NCBI RefSeq assembly: GCF_000763495.1
Contig: NZ_CP009576.1
Location: forward strand, 2,242,001-2,306,000
Length of the DNA stretch: 64,000 nucleotides
Direction: 5' to 3'
From: Listeria ivanovii subsp. londoniensis
GTDB lineage: Bacteria > Bacillota > Bacilli > Lactobacillales > Listeriaceae
A program made the position numbers and the translations under genes. Shown here piece by piece: positions 37,282 to 46,934 of this stretch. Each line of letters begins with the position of its first letter. The first letter of the stretch is position 1. The notes under the pieces were generated by a model that saw only the letters and a program-made list of their open reading frames with translations, had not been told where the DNA came from and did not search any database.

Positions 37282-38586
37282 TTATTTACTTAGCGGGCTT
37301 CCTTTGACGTAAACATCGCATAAGCTTAAAACAAATTCACTAAACATTGCGTTAGACCAGGCGAACCAGTCTCTTGTGAATTCAGCTGGATTCGAGGCAT
37401 TAACTCCTTCATGCATATAGTCCGTATTACCATCTCCCGCAATTAACATCTCTAGAATAGCTAGTTTCTCATCTGTTGTTTCCGCAGTTAAACCTTGGAT
37501 ACTAAGCGCAATTGGCCAGACGTAATGATCAGGTGTATGTGGGCTACCAATTCCCTTTAGTACTGCCCCTTCCACATAATAAGGGTTCTCTCGGCTAAGA
37601 ATTAATTTTCTAGTTGCTTTATAGTCGTCATCTTCTTTAGAACAAAAACCAAGATATGGTGCGGCCAACAAACTTGGTACATTGGCATCATCCATAAATA
37701 ATTTACGTCCTGTTCCATCCACCTCATAAGCATAAACATCCCCGTAATATGGGTGGGGTTCTTTCGCAAAAGTTTCGATTCCAGCAGCAACTTCTTCTTT
37801 CAACTCTAAACTTGTTTCTAATAGTTGGTTGTCTTCTGGATAGAACTGCGCGCCCATTTCTTGAATGTAGTCCATTACTACGACTAAGAACATATTACTT
37901 GGTACAAGATAGCCATAAACACATGCATCATCACTTGGTCTAAAACCACTCCATGACATCCCAGTGTAGCTTACTTCAGTTCCTTTGCCATCATTATTAA
38001 GCGTATCTGACTGCCGAACATTTTCCCGCTCAAAACGGTATGGGCTTTGTTTCGTATGATTTTGCTCCGTTTTAAACACTTGGATAATTTGGTGTAAAGC
38101 TTGTCTAAATTCTTCTGTGAAATGACCGGTATGATTCGTGCTCTTCCAAAGAAGATAGGCTAATTGGACTGGATAGCACAGCGAATCAACTTCATATTTA
38201 CGTTCCCAAACAAGACTAGTCATCGCTGTTTTGTCTTTTTGAAAACCCGCGCCATTAGCACTTTTATTGAACGCATTGGCATATGGATCGTGAAGAATGC
38301 ATTTCGTTTGTAGTTTGACTAGATTTTCAATTAAATTCGCCATTTCCTCGTCTTCTTCCGCAACAATTAGATAGGGTCTAATTTGGCTAGTGGAATCTCG
38401 TAACCACATTGCAGGAATATCACCAGTAATGACAAACGGAAGCCCCTCTTCGGTTTCTTGCAAAGTGGTTGTATACGTATTGGTAAAACACTTTTCAAAC
38501 ATTCGCTGTAATTTTTCATTTTCTGGAAAAGTGGTTTTTACTTTGTCAATCCATTTGTTAAAGCTTGCTGGAAATTCTTTTGTCAT
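37282..38586 (-). CDS. GH125 exo-alpha-1,6-mannosidase-like protein
   Basis: The 434-residue protein matches glycoside hydrolase family 125, inverting exo-alpha-1,6-mannosidases known from Streptococcus and Clostridium. Features: FVITGDIPAMWLRDSTSQIR near 50-69, SWSGFRPSDDACVYGYLVPS near 210-230 (catalytic acid candidate) and HEGVNASNPAEFTRDWFAWS near the C-terminus (catalytic base region). It has no signal peptide, so it acts in the cytoplasm on imported oligosaccharides. It lies 3 bases after a GH38 gene, the same pairing as in streptococcal N-glycan loci. Confidence 0.9.
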   Translation of the reverse strand: MTKEFPASFNKWIDKVKTTFPENEKLQRMFEKCFTNTYTTTLQETEEGLPFVITGDIPAMWLRDSTSQIRPYLIVAEEDEEMANLIENLVKLQTKCILHDPYANAFNKSANGAGFQKDKTAMTSLVWERKYEVDSLCYPVQLAYLLWKSTNHTGHFTEEFRQALHQIIQVFKTEQNHTKQSPYRFERENVRQSDTLNNDGKGTEVSYTGMSWSGFRPSDDACVYGYLVPSNMFLVVVMDYIQEMGAQFYPEDNQLLETSLELKEEVAAGIETFAKEPHPYYGDVYAYEVDGTGRKLFMDDANVPSLLAAPYLGFCSKEDDDYKATRKLILSRENPYYVEGAVLKGIGSPHTPDHYVWPIALSIQGLTAETTDEKLAILEMLIAGDGNTDYMHEGVNASNPAEFTRDWFAWSNAMFSEFVLSLCDVYVKGSPLSK

Positions 38587-38589
38587 TCG

Positions 38590-41247
38590 TTACACTCCTT
38601 TTAATGTAATAATCTCATTTGGGCGGACGGTGAAAGTGGTTGTATGTCCTTCACTGGCTTTTTCTAAAATAGTGGATTTTCCCCATGTATGACTTGTTTG
38701 CAGGTTAGTTGGCGTTGCTCCCGTATGGTAAAAACGGACGATTCGTTTGTTATCCTTAGCAAATTTCAAAGTAGAAAAAACTAGTCCATCAGCCGCTTTC
38801 CATTTCGCAAAATTCTGTTTTTCAGGGAGCATTTTTTCTTGGGTTGATGGCTTATGTTGAATTGCAAAAGTTGGTGCTAGTAATGCACTCACTTCGGCAG
38901 GTATTTCACTGTTTCTAACATCCACTTCATTCGTTAACATCACGTAAAACGCTGCAATGATTTCACGATGACACTCTGCTTCGTATGCTGGGAAATCACC
39001 CCAATCGCCAATTTCCGATACAGCGCGTACTAAGGTTAATTCTATTTTGTCCCCTAATTCACTTACTTCATACTCGGGCAAACCATGACTTGCAATAACG
39101 ACATTTCCACATGAAACAAAGTTCTGACTACGATTATCTTTGGCAGGGTTGGTCCATTCTTTTACTTGTTTGTTTGGACGAGTCACCACTTCAAAAACAC
39201 TTCCCGCTTGATGGGTTTCATTTGTTCTCCCCGTCTGGAATAACACTCGGAGCCGATGATCATCTGCTTGATTGTCGATTTTAACGCGAACAGCTAATTG
39301 TTTATCTTGTTTGTTGAGGGTGAGTTCTGTGACAACTTTTAAAATCGTCTGTTGTAAAGAACGCGGACTTTGTCTATTTGGATGCCAAACAAGCCGTCTC
39401 TTCTCATCAGCAAAAGCTTCACTGGCACTTTCTGGAATTTCGATTTCGTGTTGAATTTTGATTGTTTTGCCTAATTTATCCTCACGTAACACACTAATCG
39501 CTGGTTCTGATTGAAGTGTATCGATACGTAATTTGTCACCTGTTTCCTTGAACATATATTCATTACCAATATCACCTACATCTTCATACGCCCCAAGCCC
39601 CGAAACTTCGACAAAAGTACATTTATCGAGTATAGAATAGGTGCCATTAGGTGCAATATCCACTTTTAAAAAGTCATTTTCTAGTGTATATTTCGCACTT
39701 ACTTCTGGCTTTGTTTCTTCTTGCTTTATCGCATGGGCATAAATCGTTTCATAACCAACTGCTGGTAAATTTTCGGTAGTAAAGCTTAGTTTATATTTTC
39801 TTGCAAAATAGGAATCACGGAATTTCCGCTCAGGTAAGTCATAATTAAAATGAATTCCAAGCGACTCTACTACAACTGGGATTTCCTCGCCTTCACTTGT
39901 TTCTAGTCGGAAACTTTGAGCTGGAAGTTTTGCTAATTCGTCCGGTATTTTCTCAAAATGCATTTCCGAAAAGTAAATTTCATCGGTTTCTAGTTCGATT
40001 TCGATGGTTTTCGCTACCTCAATTCCCCCTGCAAAAAAAATGGTTATTGGGATTCCACTTCCTGAAGTAGCTATTTGCTCGGTTAGCTTGCAGGCAGCAT
40101 TTGTAATGAGCGACATGGACACTTGTTCCACTTTTTCAAACCGAATTTCCATTTCCCGGTGAACTTCATCTAAACTACAAGCTGTGATACTATCGTGAAT
40201 TTGATTTTCCATTAAAAGTTTCCAGGCAAAGGTAAGGTACTCATGCGGATATGCGATACCTGCTTCACTCGCCATTACTGAGATTGGTTCTGCAAGCCTT
40301 TCTAACAAGCGTTCCATTTTTTCATTCGCTTGTTTTAAATAAATTCGAGAAGAAGCAGTGTTTGCAAGCGTCGACCAACCATCTGATTGTTGGCTAGTTA
40401 ACTCGCCATAAACGGTTTGTAATTTTTCTGGTTTGAGATTTTCTTTTACTGCTTCTTGATAGCGCTCAAAATGACTATGGATAAAGTCGATTTCTGGATA
40501 AAGTTCTCTTGCAACCTCAATTGCTTCTGCTAAATCTGTTTGCACTGGTTGATGATCGCATCCATTCATAAATAACCATTCATCCGTGGAAGCAAATCGT
40601 TCCACATCCGCTAATTTTTTGTCCCAAAAAAGTTTTGCCGCTTCTTTTTCTACTGGTATTTCATTACCATTGGAATACCAATTCGCAAGTAAAATCCCTA
40701 AAACCTTGGATCCATCTGGACTTTCCCAGAACATTTCGGAATATTTTGAGGCAAATGCACTACCTAAAACTTGATTATTAAAACCAGTCGGATTAACCCC
40801 ACGACCAAAAACAACTGTATCAAATCCTGCTTGGCTCATTAATTGCGGAACTTGACCGTAAAGTCCAAAAGTATCCGGAAAATAACCAATTTTTTCAACA
40901 TGACCAAATTCTTCTGCCATTTCTAAACCATACTGCAAGTTTCGAATGTTGGCTTCCCCACTCGTTAAAAAGGCATCTTGTAACATGTACCATGGTCCAA
41001 TTCTCAATTTCCCATTGGCCACAAGTTGCTTCATTTTTTCCCGTTTCGCTGGCTTTACGGCTAAATAATCTTCTAGCATAATCATTTGTCCATCCATATG
41101 AAAATGATTAAAACCTGCTTCCAAATCGAGTAACGTTTCTACCTCGTCCATCAAGGTCACGAGCTTAAATCTTAAACTTTCTAGTGGTAAAAACCATTCT
41201 CTATCCCAGTGAGAATGAGAAATAATATGTGCTTTCTTTCTAGTCAT
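38590..41247 (-). CDS. GH38 alpha-mannosidase
   Basis: The 885-residue retaining glycosidase of family GH38 begins KAHIISHSHWDREWFLPLES, whose His and Asp are zinc ligands. The nucleophile-type Asp lies in KIGYFPDTFGLYGQVPQL near 118-135. The mid and C-terminal beta domains follow. Length and gene pairing resemble streptococcal SpGH38 (alpha-1,3-mannosidase type); linkage specificity is inference. No signal peptide. It is the first gene of the minus-strand GH38-GH125-YesL-YesMN group and has a cre-like site 24 bases upstream. Confidence 0.92.
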   Translation of the reverse strand: MTRKKAHIISHSHWDREWFLPLESLRFKLVTLMDEVETLLDLEAGFNHFHMDGQMIMLEDYLAVKPAKREKMKQLVANGKLRIGPWYMLQDAFLTSGEANIRNLQYGLEMAEEFGHVEKIGYFPDTFGLYGQVPQLMSQAGFDTVVFGRGVNPTGFNNQVLGSAFASKYSEMFWESPDGSKVLGILLANWYSNGNEIPVEKEAAKLFWDKKLADVERFASTDEWLFMNGCDHQPVQTDLAEAIEVARELYPEIDFIHSHFERYQEAVKENLKPEKLQTVYGELTSQQSDGWSTLANTASSRIYLKQANEKMERLLERLAEPISVMASEAGIAYPHEYLTFAWKLLMENQIHDSITACSLDEVHREMEIRFEKVEQVSMSLITNAACKLTEQIATSGSGIPITIFFAGGIEVAKTIEIELETDEIYFSEMHFEKIPDELAKLPAQSFRLETSEGEEIPVVVESLGIHFNYDLPERKFRDSYFARKYKLSFTTENLPAVGYETIYAHAIKQEETKPEVSAKYTLENDFLKVDIAPNGTYSILDKCTFVEVSGLGAYEDVGDIGNEYMFKETGDKLRIDTLQSEPAISVLREDKLGKTIKIQHEIEIPESASEAFADEKRRLVWHPNRQSPRSLQQTILKVVTELTLNKQDKQLAVRVKIDNQADDHRLRVLFQTGRTNETHQAGSVFEVVTRPNKQVKEWTNPAKDNRSQNFVSCGNVVIASHGLPEYEVSELGDKIELTLVRAVSEIGDWGDFPAYEAECHREIIAAFYVMLTNEVDVRNSEIPAEVSALLAPTFAIQHKPSTQEKMLPEKQNFAKWKAADGLVFSTLKFAKDNKRIVRFYHTGATPTNLQTSHTWGKSTILEKASEGHTTTFTVRPNEIITLKGV

Positions 41248-41526
41248 TTCGCTCCTCCAAACATCCTTTTTGTATTCGCTTTCAAGCTAAGTATAGTAAG
41301 GGCTAAAGCTAATTGCAATGCCCCTAGAAAAACTACTATGAATAATCCATTTTCCCTTGATTTGTCCATTTCTTAAAAGCGCAATTCCCTTCGCTCTAGT
41401 GATAGACAGAAATAAACCCACAGGCTCCCTTCAAAAGCTAAATTGACTTCTTTTCCCGCTATGATATATTGAAACCGTTCTAGAGAAATAAATCCATTTT
41501 GAAAAAGAAAGGATATGAGTAGATAG
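41248..41526. other. divergent control region between two GH38 genes
   Basis: A cre-like TGTATTCGCTTTCA at 41271-41284 (minus-strand TGAAAGCGAATACA, one mismatch to consensus) controls the minus-strand group. A plus-strand promoter TTGACT (41443-41448), 16-base spacer, TATATT (41465-41470) serves the 41527 gene. TGAAACCGTTCTAG at 41470-41483 matches a cre only in its first ten positions. Confidence 0.55.
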
Positions 41527-44500
41527 ATGTTTTTTACAAAAGAGAAATTATCGCGTAGATTGGATGAAATTGCACTCTATCGTTATGAAAAAATATGCCC
41601 GATAACGATTTTTCAAACTGCCGAAGATATCGCCGGAGAAATTTCCGCAAGACCAGAAAATGTGGTTTATGATAGCGAACTTGAAATAGCTGCTTACTGG
41701 GCTGGACGAGATCGTTATTTATGGTTAAAAGCAAACGTAACTTTCCCTGAAGTAAAAAAGAATACACGCTTAATCGGTTACTTTGATTTTGGGAATACAG
41801 GTGATGGTCATAATTCTGGTTTTGAGTCGTTATTATTCGTGGACGGAAAACCATTCCAGGGTGTCGACCAAAATCACCGCGAAGTTCTTTTTCCAGATAG
41901 TTTTGCTGGAACAACAACAGAACTTACTTTTCGTTTATGGTCTGGCCTTGAAGGAGGCGGCGCTCAAACAGTTCAAACCCACCAGTTGAAAGAAGCATTT
42001 ATTGGCTATTTAAATTTAGCCATAGATGATTTATATTTCACTAGTAAAGCGGCGCTCAAAACATTGGACGAACTGGAAGAAAGAAATCCAAGTTATGCCA
42101 GTCTTCTTCAGGCTGTTAATCGCGCTTATTTAACAATTGATTGGTCTGTATCAGGCTCAAAGAAAAATATCGCATCGATGGAAAACGCCAATCAAATTAT
42201 CCAAAGTGCAGTAAAAAGCCTGCCGAAAAACTTCCCTGTCAAAGTAGCTGCGGTTGGACATACCCATATTGATGTCGCTTGGCTTTGGCGTTTAAAACAT
42301 ACCCGTGAGAAAGCAGCACGTTCCTTTTCAACAGTACTTCATTTAATGGAAGACTACCCGGAATATTTATTTTTACAATCGCAGCCACAACTTTACGCTT
42401 ATATAAAAGAAGATTATCCAGAAATTTACGAAAAAATAAAAGCAAAAATTAAAGATGGTGCTTGGGAAGCGGATGGCGGCATGTGGCTTGAAGCCGATTG
42501 TAATATTCCGAGCGGGGAATCTTTAGTACGCCAAATGCTTTACGGTCAAAAATTTTTACGAGAAGAATTCGGAAAACCGTCCAGTTTTTTATGGTTACCA
42601 GATGTATTTGGCTACAGTTGGGCTTTACCACAAATTCTTCGTAAATCTGGGATTAAAACATTTATGACAACTAAAATCAGTTGGAATCAATATAACCGGA
42701 TGCCACATGATACCTTTCAGTGGCGCGGGATTGACGGAACAGAAATATTAACTCATTTTATTACAGCACCTGAAAAAAACAGCCATATTTCCACTTATAA
42801 TGGCAAAATGACTGCACGTGAGCTTGCTGGACTTTGGACAAAATATCAAGATAAAGAGATCAATCAGGAACTTTTACTGGCTTATGGTTACGGAGACGGT
42901 GGAGGCGGAGTGAATCGGGAAATGCTTGAGATGCGCCGTCGCTATGATATAATGCCAGGAATTCCAGAAGTGAAGCCAAAAAGTGCGACAGATTATTTCC
43001 ATGACTTACATGAAACTATCGAAAAAACCGATCAGTACGTTCATACTTGGAACGGTGAACTTTACTTTGAATATCACCGAGGGACTTATACAAGCCAAGC
43101 TTTTACTAAAAAAATGAATCGCAAACTTGAGCTTGGTCTGAGAGATAGTGAATGGCTATCCGTGTTAGCAAATTTAAAACAAGGTGCATCCTACCCAAGG
43201 AGAAAAATAGCAGATATTTGGCAAATTTTATTACGAAATCAGTTCCATGATATTATTCCCGGCTCTTCCATCAAAGAAGTTTATGAGGATGCTTTAATCG
43301 AATATACAGAAGCAATGACTGGAAATGCTGCTCTTATTACTGAACAGCTAAGGAATTTGACAACTCCTGATGAAGAAAAAATAACACTATGGAATAGTTC
43401 TACTTGGTCGCGTCCACGTTACATCGAAGTTGCGCTAGAAAACACCGAAGAATCATTCGCTTTTTATGATGAGAGAAATAGAGAACTCCCAGCACAAAAA
43501 TTAACAAACGGAAAATGGTTGATCCAACATGCTAACCTTCCAGCGCTCGGTGCAGCAAGCATTTCAACAGTGAAAACAACGACTACCTTAGAAAAGTCTT
43601 CTTTTGGTTATACAGAGAAACAGTTGGAAACGCCTTTTTACCAAGTTACCTGGAATGAGCAAGGACAGTTCACATCCATCTTTGACAAAAAAAATAACCG
43701 CCAAGTATTAGCGAAAAATGCGCATGGTAATGTTTTCCAATTATTTGAAGATAAGCCAATGTGGCATGACGCTTGGGATATTGACTTGTTTTACCAAGAG
43801 AAACAAACCGAAATTACTAACTTAAGTTCTTTTGAAATAGTAGAAAACGGACTGCTTCGTCTCACTGTGAAACAAATACTTCGCTCAGAAAAATCTCAAA
43901 TCACGCAGTTAATCCATTTTTATCATGATAGTCCGGAAATTCGATTTGAAACAGAAGTAGATTGGCAAGATCGAAATCAATTGTTGAAAGTTGCCTTTCC
44001 GGTCTCGGTCCATGCAAGTGAAGCTAGTTACGATATTCAGTTTGGTAATGTGAAGCGGCCTACTCATTGGAATACAAGCTGGGACTATGCCAGATTTGAA
44101 ACAGTTGGTCATCAATGGGCTGATTTATCCGAGAAAAATTATGGCGTTAGTTTACTTAACGAATCGAAATATGGCTATGATATTAAAGATTCTACCATTC
44201 GCCTAACCTTACTTAAAGCAGCCGGATACCCCGATCCACAAGCTGATTTAGGTATCCATAATTTCACCTATTCACTTTATCCACATAGCGGCGATTTCCT
44301 TGATGCAAAAACGGTACAAATAGCTTGGGAACTTAATAACCCTATTTTCATCTCTAATGGTGCAGTAGTGTCATTTTCCCTTTTCCAAATTACAAACCCT
44401 TATGTGATGATAGATAGTATCAAGCAAGCAGAAGATGGCAATGGACTGATCGTTCGTTTGCATGAATTTGCCGGCACACATGGAGAAGTAACGCTAACAA

Positions 44501-44625
44501 GTGATTACACCATGATAGCGATTAACGAATGTAACTTACTAGAGGAAGATGAAACAATAGGCGTAAGTAGCACTTTCCAAATTACTCCATTCGAAATTAA
44601 AACATTCCGAATTCATTTAGCATAA
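41527..44625 (+). CDS. GH38 alpha-mannosidase, Ams1-type
   Basis: The 1032-residue cytoplasmic protein is a long GH38 enzyme of the type II / Ams1-like class. An N-terminal beta domain (about 1-230) precedes the catalytic part, VAAVGHTHIDVAWLWRLKHT near 240-260 with zinc ligands, and SFLWLPDVFGYSWALPQILR near 352 with the nucleophile Asp. LLAYGYGDGGGGVNREMLEM and the ELYFEYHRGTYTSQ segment follow. It differs in length and motif detail from the divergent GH38 gene, so the two probably attack different linkages. Monocistronic with its own promoter and terminator. Confidence 0.92.
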   Translation: MFFTKEKLSRRLDEIALYRYEKICPITIFQTAEDIAGEISARPENVVYDSELEIAAYWAGRDRYLWLKANVTFPEVKKNTRLIGYFDFGNTGDGHNSGFESLLFVDGKPFQGVDQNHREVLFPDSFAGTTTELTFRLWSGLEGGGAQTVQTHQLKEAFIGYLNLAIDDLYFTSKAALKTLDELEERNPSYASLLQAVNRAYLTIDWSVSGSKKNIASMENANQIIQSAVKSLPKNFPVKVAAVGHTHIDVAWLWRLKHTREKAARSFSTVLHLMEDYPEYLFLQSQPQLYAYIKEDYPEIYEKIKAKIKDGAWEADGGMWLEADCNIPSGESLVRQMLYGQKFLREEFGKPSSFLWLPDVFGYSWALPQILRKSGIKTFMTTKISWNQYNRMPHDTFQWRGIDGTEILTHFITAPEKNSHISTYNGKMTARELAGLWTKYQDKEINQELLLAYGYGDGGGGVNREMLEMRRRYDIMPGIPEVKPKSATDYFHDLHETIEKTDQYVHTWNGELYFEYHRGTYTSQAFTKKMNRKLELGLRDSEWLSVLANLKQGASYPRRKIADIWQILLRNQFHDIIPGSSIKEVYEDALIEYTEAMTGNAALITEQLRNLTTPDEEKITLWNSSTWSRPRYIEVALENTEESFAFYDERNRELPAQKLTNGKWLIQHANLPALGAASISTVKTTTTLEKSSFGYTEKQLETPFYQVTWNEQGQFTSIFDKKNNRQVLAKNAHGNVFQLFEDKPMWHDAWDIDLFYQEKQTEITNLSSFEIVENGLLRLTVKQILRSEKSQITQLIHFYHDSPEIRFETEVDWQDRNQLLKVAFPVSVHASEASYDIQFGNVKRPTHWNTSWDYARFETVGHQWADLSEKNYGVSLLNESKYGYDIKDSTIRLTLLKAAGYPDPQADLGIHNFTYSLYPHSGDFLDAKTVQIAWELNNPIFISNGAVVSFSLFQITNPYVMIDSIKQAEDGNGLIVRLHEFAGTHGEVTLTSDYTMIAINECNLLEEDETIGVSSTFQITPFEIKTFRIHLA

Positions 44626-44626
44626 A

Positions 44627-44674
44627 AAAACACTCAGCAGAACTTCTCCCTAAGAAGTCCGCTGAGTGTTTTTA
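44627..44674. terminator. bidirectional terminator between GH38 gene and cspB
   Basis: CACTCAGC.GAACTTCT and AGAAGT..GCTGAGTG pair over about 14-16 bp with a short loop and small bulges, flanked by A run and T run, so it can serve both convergent genes. Confidence 0.85.
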
Positions 44675-44693
44675 GTCGTTTAACATAGGCAAA

Positions 44694-44894
44694 TTAAAGT
44701 TTAGTCACTTTTTCTGCTTGTGGGCCACGTTGACCTTCAACGATTTCAAATTCAACGCTTTGACCTTCGTCTAAAGTTTTGAATCCATCACCTTCGATAG
44801 CGCTGAAGTGTACGAATACATCATCTCCGCCTTCTACTTCGATGAAGCCGAAGCCTTTTTCACTGTTAAACCATTTTACTGTACCTGTTTGCAT
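44694..44894 (-). CDS. cspB: cold-shock protein
   Basis: The 66-residue single-domain OB-fold RNA chaperone has RNP1 [10 protein letters not shown] (about 13-22) and RNP2 VFVHFSAI (about 27-34). It binds single-stranded RNA and aids translation in cold or stress. Listeria has three csp genes; calling this one cspB relies on remembered position near the mannosidases, so the paralogue letter is less sure than the family. It has a leader of about 160 bases, as is usual for csp genes. Confidence 0.9.
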   Translation of the reverse strand: MQTGTVKWFNSEKGFGFIEVEGGDDVFVHFSAIEGDGFKTLDEGQSVEFEIVEGQRGPQAEKVTKL

Positions 44895-45061
44895 ATTTCA
44901 CAAACCTCCAAAAATTTTCTTAATATGTTTCTTTTACTAACGAAAAACGTGTTAACAACAAGCTAACTGCTTTTTCAATTACAAAATTCACATATTATCA
45001 AAAGTACTGACTAAAATCAATACGCTTGATAATACATAAACCCGCTTGCTTTAACACTTAT

Positions 45062-45090
45062 ATATTAACGCCATCCGCCAAATAAATCAA
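45062..45090 (-). promoter_or_regulatory. csp promoter and long 5' UTR
   Basis: On the minus strand TTGATT (45090-45085), a 17-base spacer and TAATAT (45067-45062). Transcription from about 45055 would give a leader of about 160 bases to the csp ATG at 44894. TGGAGG precedes the start. The 44895-45055 stretch has no ORF and is presumably a temperature-sensitive leader (inference). Confidence 0.55.
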
Positions 45091-45138
45091 GCGAAAAAGC
45101 CGTACGGTTACAAAATAGATTATTCAGTTTATTAACTA

Positions 45139-45178
45139 AAAAACCTGCTATGAGTGAATTCACTCATAGCAGGTTTTA
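45139..45178. terminator. long palindromic terminator after PAP2 gene
   Basis: A perfect palindrome of about 38 bp centred on GAATTC (AAACCTGCTATGAGTGAATT and its complement) has T runs at both ends, 6 bases after the PAP2 stop. It serves the minus-strand gene and blocks reading into csp. Confidence 0.8.
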
Positions 45179-45182
45179 CTTA

Positions 45183-45878
45183 TTATTCAATAATACTTCT
45201 ATCTTTAATGCGCCATTTTACAAGTAAGTTATGTAGTGGTTTACGGGCAATAAAGTAGACACCTAATGAAATACAAACGGACGCTGTTCCAAGGAAAAAA
45301 CCACCAAGGACATCCGTTGGGAAATGTACTCCAAGGTAAACACGTGTATACATCACAAATAAAATAAATCCATACGCAATAAGTCCAATGACAATCTTTT
45401 GCCAAATTTTAGGAACTGTGAAAATTAAAAACATACCCGCGAGTCCATAAAATACTGCCGTCGCCGTCGCATGTCCACTTGGAAAACTAAAACCTGATTC
45501 ACTAATTAACCAATTAACGCTATCAGGGCGACTTCTACCAACCAACGTTTTTAATGCCAAGTTTAGTACTACACCACAAACAAGCATCGTTCCCCCAAAC
45601 CAAAGACCAACCACAAATTTACGTAAGAAAAATAAAATTAAAACGATAACAATCGTTAAAATAATCGTTGTTTCCGCACTTCCAAGGTTTGTAACTAATT
45701 TGACAATGGCTGTTTTATCTGGTTGAATACCATCACGAATTTTTCCAATCCAGTTTAAATCAAAACGCGCTACCCAGTTACTTTCCGTAGCAATAGCTGA
45801 GGCAATAGTAATAAATAAAATAAGACAAAATCCGCCGATAACGAATAACGGTGTTGCTTTTTTTCGATTTGTATTCAT
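45183..45878 (-). CDS. PAP2-family membrane phosphatase
   Basis: The 231-residue protein has six predicted helices and the three-part phosphatase motif: KTLVGRSRPD (near 110), SFPSGHATATAVFYG (near 130) and RVYLGVHFPTDVLGG (near 180). Such enzymes dephosphorylate lipid phosphates, for example phosphatidylglycerophosphate or undecaprenyl pyrophosphate, at the outer face of the membrane. The exact lipid is unknown. It is 13 bases downstream of dapF, so both may be one transcript. Confidence 0.9.
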   Translation of the reverse strand: MNTNRKKATPLFVIGGFCLILFITIASAIATESNWVARFDLNWIGKIRDGIQPDKTAIVKLVTNLGSAETTIILTIVIVLILFFLRKFVVGLWFGGTMLVCGVVLNLALKTLVGRSRPDSVNWLISESGFSFPSGHATATAVFYGLAGMFLIFTVPKIWQKIVIGLIAYGFILFVMYTRVYLGVHFPTDVLGGFFLGTASVCISLGVYFIARKPLHNLLVKWRIKDRSIIE

Positions 45879-45891
45879 GGTTAACTCCTTT

Positions 45892-46881
45892 TCAATCTGT
45901 TGTTTTTAAAAACTGTTTTACTTCTTCTGCAAGTTGCTCATAGCTAGCTTGTTCGGCAGTATATTCACTTGTTAATGATTCTACTACATCCCCGTTATAA
46001 CTAACTGTTCCAACGCTTACAAAAGTGGCATTGCCAATTAGTTGCAGAGAAATCTCTCCATTCACTTCTTCTTTCGCCATAACTTGCACTCTACCGCCAT
46101 CATTATAAACATTAAGCGGCGTTTCAAGTGGATCATTATCAAGCATTTTTTTAATTAAGCTACTAGCGGACATCGCTGTTCCACAAGCATTAGTAAACCC
46201 AACCCCACGTTCATAGGTACGCACGTAAATGGCATTGTCGTTTAATCGTTTCACAAAACTAACATTGACACCATCTGGAAAAAAAGGATTCTCACTATTT
46301 AAGTAGCTAGCTAGTTTTTCTTGTTTATTGGAATCTAGTACCACTTGATCTACAAAAGTAATTAGATGTGGATTTGGCACAGAAACAGCTGAAAAGGCCA
46401 GTTCTGCATCTAATTCCGGGACAATTTGATTAATTAACTTCTCTACTGGTAAGTTCATCGGCAAGCTTTCTGGTGTAAATTTAACAGGAGAAATTTCGAC
46501 TTGATACGTTGGAATCTCCCATCCAAGCGAATCAGCTTTTTTAACATCTAAAACAGCTTTCATCGTTTCCACTTTTGCTTCGGTTAAGCGATGTTTTTCA
46601 AGTAGATAACGAGCAACTGTTCTTAAACCATTACCACACATCGAAGCAAGCGAGCCATCTGAATTAACTACTTTCATTTGACCAATAGTTCCTGGCAGAC
46701 TACTTTCGGTAACAAACAAGATTCCATCCGCACCGCCTAGAGCATCCGTTTTATCACATAGTTTTATCGCAAAATCAGCACGATGAGCATCAGACCAGCC
46801 GCTGATATTATTTTCTTCTTCATCTACTAAGAAAAAACTGTTTTGTGAACCATGTACTTTCGTATAGTGAATTGTTGTCAT
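45892..46881 (-). CDS. dapF: diaminopimelate epimerase
   Basis: DapF interconverts LL- and meso-diaminopimelate for lysine and peptidoglycan. The two catalytic cysteines are in NSDGSLASMCGNGLRTVARY near residue 81 and FTNACGTAMSASSLI near 234. At 329 residues it is longer than the usual 275-285. The extra length includes a charged C-terminal tail (SEYTAEQASYEQLAEEVKQF), and some in the middle. Its start TTGTTGTCATTC region has GGAGGAATG-type context, with SD GGAGG directly before ATG. Confidence 0.93.
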   Translation of the reverse strand: MTTIHYTKVHGSQNSFFLVDEEENNISGWSDAHRADFAIKLCDKTDALGGADGILFVTESSLPGTIGQMKVVNSDGSLASMCGNGLRTVARYLLEKHRLTEAKVETMKAVLDVKKADSLGWEIPTYQVEISPVKFTPESLPMNLPVEKLINQIVPELDAELAFSAVSVPNPHLITFVDQVVLDSNKQEKLASYLNSENPFFPDGVNVSFVKRLNDNAIYVRTYERGVGFTNACGTAMSASSLIKKMLDNDPLETPLNVYNDGGRVQVMAKEEVNGEISLQLIGNATFVSVGTVSYNGDVVESLTSEYTAEQASYEQLAEEVKQFLKTTD

Positions 46882-46934
46882 TCCTCCGAGCCACTCCTTT
46901 GTTTAGAATTACGTCTATAATACCATAATTTAAA

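Noticed and set aside
38590-41247. Antisense ORFs over the mannosidase and other large genes
   Set aside because: They are short, without binding sites or recognisable domains, and shadow strongly supported genes.
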